Assembly (NCBI GenBank): GCA_020052415.1
Contig: JAGVPB010000087.1
Span: forward strand, 1-49,148
Source of the DNA: Bacteroidales bacterium
GTDB taxonomy: Bacteria > Bacteroidota > Bacteroidia > Bacteroidales > JAADJA01
Direction of reading: 5' to 3'
Length of the DNA stretch: 49,148 bases
Shown: piece after piece, positions 1 to 7,700 of the stretch
Position numbering within the stretch: the stretch's first letter is position 1
How the letters are laid out: each line of letters begins with the position of its first letter
Notes under the pieces: model-generated
The model's input: only the letters and a program-made list of their open reading frames with translations
The model's database searches: none
What the model was told of the DNA's origin: nothing
Position numbers and translations under genes: made by a program

Positions 1-432
1 CATTGGACCTTGCGGTCCCTCCGGACCCGGATTACCGTCGGCTGCAAATAAGGAATAGGGAACACTCAAAAGTTGTGAAGTTCCCATATCAAGGTAAGCA
101 GAACCACCTGCGGGATCCATTTCTACGTGCATCCAGGGTGTTACGGTTGCCCAACTGATGTCTGTAAAGATTCCGCTGACCGGAGTACCATTTCCAATAT
201 TTAAAATAAATAAGCCGAATTGATTGGTAGTTGCATTGTGTGTTTCCTGATATAACACCGTTCCGCCACTGCCATTGGTAAGGGTAACACGGATGCCGAT
301 ATTCTGATCGGGAATGGGATTGCCTGAACCATCACGGGCTATTGCCTGGTAGTTAAAGGATTGAGGGGTCTGTGCAAATGCAAATCCATTGAGCAGCAAG
401 GCGCTGATGATGATGTAAATTTGTTTTTTCAT
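1..432 (-). CDS. Exported collagen-like protein, N-terminal part (runs off the window)
   Basis: The reading frame from ATG at 432 stays open to base 1, so only the first 144 codons are present. It begins with a signal peptide (MKKQIYIIISALLLNGFAFA, then QTPQ). A Bacteroidota beta-rich N-terminal domain follows, with FNYQAIARDGSG, IGIRVTL, LYQETHNATTNQFGLF and ISW as landmarks. Just before the edge it enters Gly-Pro triplets (NPGPEGPQGPM), typical of a collagen-like stalk in this protein type. Such proteins are exported and usually continue with more Gly-X-Y repeats and a C-terminal domain that cannot be seen here. The start is clear because the signal peptide begins at this Met. A decayed copy of the same N-terminal domain lies at 3267-3584. 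The function is unknown; a structural surface or adhesin role is inferred. Confidence 0.8.
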   Translation of the reverse strand, partial: MKKQIYIIISALLLNGFAFAQTPQSFNYQAIARDGSGNPIPDQNIGIRVTLTNGSGGTVLYQETHNATTNQFGLFILNIGNGTPVSGIFTDISWATVTPWMHVEMDPAGGSAYLDMGTSQLLSVPYSLFAADGNPGPEGPQGPM

Positions 433-538
433 AAGGATGTTTTTTTAAATTCAATTGTTTAATTGATTTCAGAGTATCAGTTATAAGTTTTGTTCTAATG
501 GGGGAGACCTCTAAGCGTTTTCACACTCAGGGCGCACT

Positions 539-1900
539 TTAATCCTTCAGGCAACGTACTGAACGACCTTCAGTCTGTAATTCATACGACCAGTGGTTTA
601 TTTCGTCGGTGTAATACAGGAGCCAGGCCCATTTATATTGTCCGGCATTCAGTTCAGATGTCCAAAAGTAACCATAATCACCCTGGAAATAGAAACCGCC
701 GTTAATATATCGGTAACCACCCGGTAGGGCAGTAAAACCACTCTCATTAGTAGCTCCGGTATTAGGAGGATTCCAATGGATAAAACCTGCTTCTTTCATC
801 TTGCCTCCTGAAACAGAAGCGCCGCCTAAATAGTTATTTAATATTCCCCATTCTAAACCCTCTGGCTGGTGCCACTCTGTCGGGCAAATACCTTGTCCAC
901 CCTGAATATTTTCATATTGCATCATTTCATTCCACTGATACAAACCACCGTAAGTTGCGCAGTTATCTTCGTTATTGTCGTAACAATATTTTTCAATAAT
1001 TCCGTTATTGGACATTTCACTTGTGCCGAGTACCATAGTTCCTATATTCAGGTTTTCAGCCATCCAGCATTGAGTGCCAATCAGCACAGTGTTATACACC
1101 TGCCCGTCGCGGGCATCTGTAAATGGTTCCCCGCATTCCATTGGGACAGGGTAAGTGGCCGGAACATTAAATCCTTTTCCTACATTAGGCTCCCATTTAT
1201 CAGTTTTATCAGCTTCATCAACAATACCATCCAAATTATAATCAGCACTTTGGTAGCCGATAAATCCCTCCTGGGAAACCCATGTATCGTCTTTATCCTC
1301 ATTATCAATCTGAAAATCAGCATTTCCATCACCCGCGATCATCCCCCAGATACCTGGTGCCAATTCGTTTTGTGAATCAAAATCTCCCATTGCCTGATCA
1401 GCGCCGGTAGTGAAATCGTAGGAATAAATACCCGCAACTTCTGTTAAAGTGACTGCAGAAACAACAGGGACATGGTTCCGGTGAAGTATCCTGACATAAA
1501 AATCAGCTAAATTTATTGGAAACAGCAACAAACTTGTCCCATCCAAATCTCTTAAGGCACCATTATTGAGGATAAATGCAACTTTACGCAACTGTACAGA
1601 ATAAACTATTTCACCGCCAATTATTTCTTCCTGAAGTATTTCAACCAGCACCCAGTCTGTAACATTTGTATTTGGTATGGCAACCACCTCTTCATTCCCG
1701 TTGTAGTTCCAGGGCATGGTATTAAATGGCTGCTGTAAAGGAATATAACCTGCAACATTCAGGTCGGTATTCATCTCAATAAGTTCGAATGGCCCTTCGA
1801 TAAAAACCCGCAGGTCAACGGTAACCTGTCCGTGGAGATGTAGCGACAGCAAGATAACCAATGCACTGCTAAATGTCTTGTTAAACGTAAATGTTTTCAT
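539..1900 (-). CDS. Exported FISUMP-domain protein with an internal dockerin-like module
   Basis: The 453-residue product has a signal peptide (about residues 1-24, ending near LHLHGQ). The recurrent module follows at about residues 25-260: VFIEGPFELIEMNTDLN, WVLVEI, LHRNHVPV, YDFTTGADQAMG. The module ends in two Asp-rich dockerin-like loops (DGNADFQIDNEDKDDTW and DYNLDGIVDEADKTDKW) and PNVGKGFNVP. The C-terminal roughly 190 residues are a FISUMP domain (Fibrobacter succinogenes major paralogous family): DARDGQVYNTVLIGTQCWMAENL, FTALPGGYRY, YFWTSE and the closing RSVRCLKD. FISUMP proteins are exported and of unknown biochemical function. Here the module is internal rather than terminal, unlike in its neighbours. 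The start is ATG with the signal peptide directly behind it; the stop precedes a short spacer to the collagen-like gene. Confidence 0.85.
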   Translation of the reverse strand: MKTFTFNKTFSSALVILLSLHLHGQVTVDLRVFIEGPFELIEMNTDLNVAGYIPLQQPFNTMPWNYNGNEEVVAIPNTNVTDWVLVEILQEEIIGGEIVYSVQLRKVAFILNNGALRDLDGTSLLLFPINLADFYVRILHRNHVPVVSAVTLTEVAGIYSYDFTTGADQAMGDFDSQNELAPGIWGMIAGDGNADFQIDNEDKDDTWVSQEGFIGYQSADYNLDGIVDEADKTDKWEPNVGKGFNVPATYPVPMECGEPFTDARDGQVYNTVLIGTQCWMAENLNIGTMVLGTSEMSNNGIIEKYCYDNNEDNCATYGGLYQWNEMMQYENIQGGQGICPTEWHQPEGLEWGILNNYLGGASVSGGKMKEAGFIHWNPPNTGATNESGFTALPGGYRYINGGFYFQGDYGYFWTSELNAGQYKWAWLLYYTDEINHWSYELQTEGRSVRCLKD

Positions 1901-1917
1901 AAAATAATGTTTTAAAG

Positions 1918-2928
1918 TTAATTATAAATTTCAGATTTATGCATTGAATTAATTACACCGTTGGCATCGCCATCACCTGTTATCATTCCCCGGATTCCAA
2001 GCCCAATTTCCATATATGCCAATGCTCCGCCATAAGCCTTGTTTTCGTTGCTGGTGAAATTATAGTTGTAGTTCCCATTGCTCAATACCAGTGATGTGGC
2101 TGAATGTACAGGAATATGATTTCGATGCCAAACAACAGCAAAAAGGTTCTGACTGGAAGTTGTATGAAAAAACATGGAACTTACGCCATCAATTGAAGTG
2201 ATGATTACATTTTTAAACACAAAGTCAGCCTGACGTGCAATGACGTTGTCTGCATAGGCTGTAGTAGCATCACCCACTGTTTCCCCAAGTTCAACCAAGA
2301 CCCAATCTACAACATCAGGATTGGGAATGGAAATAACACTTTCGGTGCCTGTGTAATTCCACGGAGGCAAATAATAGGGTTGCAATAATGGAATATACCC
2401 TCCGGAGTTAAGGTCGGTTCTCATGGATGAATCAGGCAGTATAGGGCTTTCGAGATATGCTTTCAAGTTGACAATAATGCCCTGCAATGAAAATATACCA
2501 TTGCTCTCATCATAACCCGTCAAACCAAATATATCCTGGGCTATAACTTTTACTTTTGCCTGGTTTGTCATTACTAAAGGCGCTGTAACATTTACCGGGC
2601 TTGCATTCGGCAGCCCACTTGCCACCGCATTGTAATTAACGCCTCCATCGGTACTCACCAGGATGGTAATAGGGCCGCCACTCAGACCATCATCAGTTGT
2701 AGTCCATTCGACCGGCAAAGGATCGGTGATATAATAACTTTCTCCTCCGTTTGGAGACATAAGGATTACTATGGGCAGCTTACTATCGGTTGTAAAGTTA
2801 CCTGATGTACCCGAGAATGGAACTTGTCCCATCATTGCTGGTTTTAAAGCAAGGATAATCAATAATAAAGTGTAAAAATTTTTTATAGGTTGTTTATTTT
2901 TAATTGTGGCAATATGGAAATTCATCAT
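1918..2928 (-). CDS. Exported Ig-like protein with truncated dockerin-like module
   Basis: About 336 residues from ATG at 2928 (a second ATG follows at 2925; the GTG at 2943 is less likely). A hydrophobic signal segment (YTLLLIILALKPAMMG) is followed by a beta-sandwich segment opening with ILMSPNGGESYY and PVEWTT. That pattern resembles the Ser-Thr-rich Kre9/Knh1-type Ig-like domains common in bacterial surface proteins. The recurrent module begins around residue 150 (YLESPILPDSSMRTDLN, WVLVELGE, WHRNHIPV). It breaks off inside the first Asp-rich loop (GDGDANGVINSMHKSEIYN, then stop). The expected second loop and PNxGxGSxVP tail are missing, and only 17 bases separate the stop from the next gene. 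I read it as a C-terminally truncated paralogue that may still be translated. Confidence 0.65.
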   Translation of the reverse strand: MMNFHIATIKNKQPIKNFYTLLLIILALKPAMMGQVPFSGTSGNFTTDSKLPIVILMSPNGGESYYITDPLPVEWTTTDDGLSGGPITILVSTDGGVNYNAVASGLPNASPVNVTAPLVMTNQAKVKVIAQDIFGLTGYDESNGIFSLQGIIVNLKAYLESPILPDSSMRTDLNSGGYIPLLQPYYLPPWNYTGTESVISIPNPDVVDWVLVELGETVGDATTAYADNVIARQADFVFKNVIITSIDGVSSMFFHTTSSQNLFAVVWHRNHIPVHSATSLVLSNGNYNYNFTSNENKAYGGALAYMEIGLGIRGMITGDGDANGVINSMHKSEIYN

Positions 2929-2962
2929 AATCAACACTTTCACTTCTATTTTTAAGATTTGA

Positions 2963-3584
2963 TTAATTCTTAATACAGCAGGCTGACCAACCCGCAGGCT
3001 TAATGGCAGGGTATCTTTCTATCTGTCCGAATTCGTTGTCCATCCACCTCGTCCATCCAACCCCAGATGTGAATTCCATTGATTTCCGGTAAAAAACGCT
3101 GAGGGTAAGTTCCAGGAAGATGCCTGCACAGTAAACCGGAGCGTGACAATACCATCCGCCGGGAAGCGCCGTGAAATTACTCAAGTTGGTAGCGCCGGTA
3201 TTCTGCTGTGCCCAATGGGTTGTCCCGGCTTCTTTAAGCTTTCGAGCAATATCTGTTCCCATGGAGCTATTTATTGAACAATCTACTGTTGTGCTGGATG
3301 CTTCCGAAATAGTTTGATACTAGTGCACCCTGGCCAATTACCAGGCCAATAATGTCAAACAGGTTGGTGGTTACGCTGTGCGTTTCAATATAAATCCTTT
3401 TCTCCGTTATGGTGAATTCAAGGATGTTGGTCCGGATGGCCACAAGTTGATTTGAAATGAGGTTTCCGGTATTGTCCCTTGTTGCAGCCTTGTATTTAAA
3501 AGCCTGAAGTACCTGGGCAGTTAAATTCTGCCATTGAACAAAAAAGAATAATACAATGCATGGAAATTGTTTTAGCTTTTTCAT
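2963..3584 (-). pseudogene. Decayed collagen-type N-terminal domain plus FISUMP C-terminus
   Basis: Two broken frames lie head to tail. The upstream one (3267-3584) starts MKKLKQFPCIVLFFF and resembles the N-terminal domain of the gene at 1-432: AFKYKAATRDNTGN matches FNYQAIARDGSGN, and ETHSVTTNLF matches ETHNATTNQF. It stops after 105 residues. The downstream one (2963-3262) resumes, out of frame, inside a FISUMP C-terminus: KLKEAGTTHW, NTGATNLSNFTALPGG and the closing GWSACCIKN match the intact FISUMP gene at 539-1900. The middle of the FISUMP domain is scrambled, consistent with compensating frameshifts. The collagen or linker part and the first half of FISUMP are absent. The simplest reading is one former gene that suffered a large internal deletion and then drifted. 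Confidence 0.7.
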
Positions 3585-3650
3585 TGTTACTAATAAAGTT
3601 TAACGCTTATATAATTTTTAGTTTGATCCTAAAAACATATATTGTCATTC

Positions 3651-3697
3651 GAAATTTATACTCCTCAAAATTTCTAGGCTATAAATTTCAATAGCCT
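3651..3697. repeat. Nested inverted repeats in AT-rich spacer
   Basis: A perfect 10-base inverted repeat (GAAATTTATA at 3651-3660, TATAAATTTC at 3680-3689) interlocks with a second one (AGGCTAT at 3676-3682, ATAGCCT at 3691-3697). They share bases, so only one stem can form at a time. The spacer 3585-4009 otherwise shows no coding signal to me. In such AT-rich DNA chance pairing is a real alternative. Confidence 0.35.
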
Positions 3698-4009
3698 GTA
3701 ATAAGGTAAGAGTTTGGTAGTTTTTAGGGACATCTGTTTAAAATTAGAGGAATTAACTGTAAAAAATATATCCTTTATTTATTATTATTTGTGCGAAAGA
3801 AAATAAAAGAACGCAGTGATGACAATATCTATCCCGAAATGATCAAATTAGAAAATATGTTTATAAACAGTCTTACTATCAGTAAACTTGATTACATGTA
3901 TAAATTTCAAGACAAATATACATAATAAAGGGGATTTCGTCGGATTTAACAAAAATTTAACAAATACTAATTTGTTAAATTTGAATTGATAAAAGGTAAA
4001 TCAATATGG

Positions 4010-4479
4010 TACAAATGAACCGGCCCCAAATTCGGCAGCCAATTGTCATCCTTGTCGGGGTTGTTGACCAGCCCGTCCATACTAAAGTCGCTTCCCTTGT
4101 AGCTTTTGGTACCGGTCTGTACCTCCTACGTAATCTTTATCTAAATTCTCAATAAGTCCGTTGCCGTCAACATCACCACCCTTCATTCCCCATACTCCCG
4201 GGATTAACTCCTTATGGGCAGGAGTGCCACCATATACCTTGCCGGGTCGTCGACATCGAAAGAATAAAAATCAGATGCTTGCAGGTTGTTGCCATACGCT
4301 ATTGATCCTTCGGATGTAAGCGACATGCCTGTTGGTGGCTTTAATGCCTGGTCAGGTAATCTGGCGGCAGGCTTTGGTCAAGTGCTTTTGTTAATAGTCT
4401 GTGCTGAGCTACTTGAGAGGCTGACTATCAAAATTAACAAGCACTGAAATGACTGAGTAATTGTAAAACTCTTTTTCAT
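4010..4479 (-). pseudogene. Remnant of a module-bearing exported protein
   Basis: From ATG at 4479 the frame reads a good signal peptide (MKKSFTITQSFQCLLILIVS, then LSSSSAQT) but stops within 35 codons. Further down, in shifting frames, are clear pieces of the dockerin-like module: a match to YGGxPAHKELxPGVWGM, then a GDVDGNGLIENLDKD loop, then DNWLPNLGAGSFVPY-like text. The nucleotide sequence at 4015-4245 is closely similar to 9582-9810, the 3' end of the gene at 9574-11775. At least two single-base deletions relative to that copy can be seen (near 4025 and near 4125), as can loss of everything between the signal peptide and the last part of the module. It is a dead, internally deleted paralogue. 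Confidence 0.8.
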
Positions 4480-4793
4480 AGTGTTTAGTTTTAATATGGT
4501 GGTGATCTGTAATTAAAAATAGTATTGTAAAATTTTTTTCATAAACCTATATGTTAATAATGTTTAATTAGAAAGTACAGTGAAGTCTGGAACATTAATA
4601 TGAAAGTAAGGCTGAATATTTCATCATTTTTGAGTTTTACATTTCTTTGATGTATTATTATTTCACTGTTGTGATCTACTATATAAAAAATATCCTGACA
4701 TAAGGCAATGTATATCAACAGTACCACAATTAACTAATAAGCCGTATAGAATTAATTTTCTCTATAAAGAACCTTGTTATTCCACGCTCTAAA
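4480..4793. other. AT-rich spacer, no gene seen
   Basis: This 314-base stretch lies downstream of the 1540-residue subtilase and upstream of the 4010-4479 pseudogene. It is strongly AT-rich. I see no sustained coding frame and no convincing terminator hairpin or RNA gene. A short open frame crossing its right edge is an antisense shadow of the subtilase. Confidence 0.6.
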
Positions 4794-7700
4794 TTAATTA
4801 GGCACCTGGCTCCCCTCTCCCAAATTTGGCACCCACTGATCATTTTTATCTTTATTGTCCACCTGTGTGTCAAGGTTGTAGTCGGCCGGATCATAGCCTG
4901 ATGTACCCAAGGTCTTTCTCCATACAAGATAATCATCGGCATCAACCAGTCCGTCGGGTTCACCATCGGCGCTGATCATCCCCCAAACACCACCACCCAG
5001 ATACTTGTGTCCTAATACTCCGCCAAATGCCTGTCCGGCACTTGTCGGAAACTCATAACCATATTCGTTCACCCCGGTATTAACCAGCGGATTGGCAGAC
5101 AATACGCCCAAATGATTCCTGTGCCAGATCACAACGAATGGCTGATACTGGAAAACGCCATATACCTGTATAGGATTTATCCCATCAAGGCCAGTAATAG
5201 AACCGTCCTTCTTAAGGAATGCTGCTTTTCGTGCAACGACGGTTGATCCGGTTGCTGAAGAGGCTGAAGGTGCATCCCTGAATTCCACAAGCACCCAATC
5301 GGTTATGTCGGCATTGGGAATTGAAGGAACAGATTCGGAACCAGTATAATACCATTTGGCTGTAGTGTCAGAGTCGAATGGCTGAGACAATGGAAGGACT
5401 CCTCCGGCATTCAGATCAGTGGTCATCTCAGCGCCATTGTAAGCGCCTTCCAGCAGAACTTTCAGTTTAACAATTACATCACCATGAATAATCAGTTCGT
5501 AGTCCTCCACTTCTCCATTGGGAGAAAGGCCATCATAATTTAGTCCTCCAACTGTGCTGAACCGGAAGCGCGCTATTGTTTTTCCCACTTGCGCAAAGTT
5601 TGGAACACTGAATAATTGCCAATTGCTACCAGCAAACAATGATTGATCAATAATAACATGTTCAGCAGCGTCAGCCCACGAACCATTGCCATTGAAATCA
5701 ATCCATGCATTGAGGAGACCATCCACCGAGGCAATCACATCAAATCCTGCTGTTCCACCAGGGGAAAGCGGGAATATAACCGTTACACCGTCTTCATCGT
5801 CATTGCCATCGTTATCATCGCCTAAGGCATTGGGATCAGGCTGGCCGTCAGGATCAGCATCAATACCGACTCCAAGGAAAGTAATTCCGTCAATGATGTG
5901 CCTTGCGCCATTATTTGCCAGCAGGGTAGGAAAGGTTGGATCGGAGGCATCACCAAAATCAAATTCATCCTGAGTTTCTTCGCCAAAAAAGATCACGTAA
6001 TCTTCAACCTCGCCATCGGAGGCTGGCCCTATGTAGCTCAATCCTGCAAGGGTACTGAAGCGGAACCTGGCAAAGGTATTGCCTGTCCAGCCACCAGGTG
6101 AGGCAATGAATGTGATGGAATTCGTACCTGCGTTCAGAGGAATATCTATGAAAACATGATCGCCCGGATCAGCCCATGAACCGTTGAAGTCCTGGTCAAT
6201 CCACGCATTCAGGAAACCAGCCATAGAAGCGATCACATCTATGGTTGCAGGTTGTCCCGGTATAAAAGGATAATTAAAATTAACTCCATCCTCATCATCA
6301 TTGCCATCGTTATCATCGCCCAAAGCGGCTGGATTTGGTTGTCCATCGGGGTCTGCATCTACTATGGTGCCTAAGAAAATTCCAGGAACAATCAGGTGAT
6401 GCGCACCACTGTTAGCTGCAAAAGTCGGGTAAGGACCATCCGGAGCATCCCCCCAATCCAATACATCCTGAGTTTCTTCGCTAATAAATATCATATAATC
6501 TTCCACCTCGCCATCGGGAGCAGGACCTGTGAAGCTTAATCCTGCGAGCGTACTGAAACGGAAACGGGCAAAGGTGTTTCCTGATATTCCAAGAGGGGGC
6601 GAAGTAAAAGTGAGCAGGTTTGACCCAACATTTAAAGGATAATCCATGAATATTTGATCTCCCGGGTCAGCCCAGGAGCCATTGAAATTAAAATCAATCC
6701 ATGCATTTAGAAAACCGGGAACAGATGCTTCAACAATGATATAGGATGGCTGGTTCGGGATGATCGGCAGATTGAATGTTATTCCATCCTCGTCATCACT
6801 CCCGTTATTGTCATCTCCAAGAGCTGCCGGATCAGGTTGTCCGTCGGGTTCTCCATCAATGGTTGTTCCCAGATAAATACCCGGTACAATCAGGTGATGA
6901 GCTCCAAAGCTTGGAGCATAGGTTGGGTAGGGTCCATCGGGTGCATCGCCCCAGTCGAAAACATCCTGTGACTCATCGCCAATGAATATCATGTAATCTT
7001 CCACTTCGCCATCGGGAGCCGGACCAAAAAAAGACAATCCTGTCATAGAGCTGAAGCGGAACCGGGCAAAGGTATTTCCGACAGAACCAGCAGGTGAGCT
7101 TATAATAAACGAAAGTGTATTCACACCTGAAACCAATGGTACATCCATAAAAACATGGTCGCCAGGGTCAGCCCATGAACCGTTAAAATCCTGATCAATC
7201 CATGCATTCAGGAAAAAGAAACCAGATGCAATCACGTCCACAGTTGCTGTTGTTCCCGGGTTCAGAGGATAATAAAAAATGACGCCATCCTCATCATCAT
7301 TGCCATCATTGTCATCTCCGAGCGCACTGGGATCGGACTGGCCGTCCGGGTCTCCGTCAATAGATGATCCCAGAAAAATGGTTGGATCAATAAAATGATG
7401 TGCACCGTTGTTTGCCAGCAAGGTTGGATAGGTTGGATCGGGTGCATCGCCAAAATCAAATTCATATTGAATGGCTTCATTGATGAGTATTTCATAATCT
7501 TCAACTTCCCCATCAGGTGCCAGACCGGTATAAATCAAACCGGGTTGGGTGCTGAAACGGAAACGGGTGTAGGTTGTAATTGAAAAAGGGACCAGGGGAA
7601 CATTGTATAACATATTGTTGATACCCGGATTCAATAAAACATCCGTGAACACCTGCTCGCCGGGATCGGCCCATGAACCATTGGCGTTAAAATCCATCCA

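Noticed and set aside
4730-4966. 78-codon minus-strand frame at the end of the subtilase
   Set aside because: It is an alternate-frame reading overlapping the conserved C-terminal codons of the real gene.
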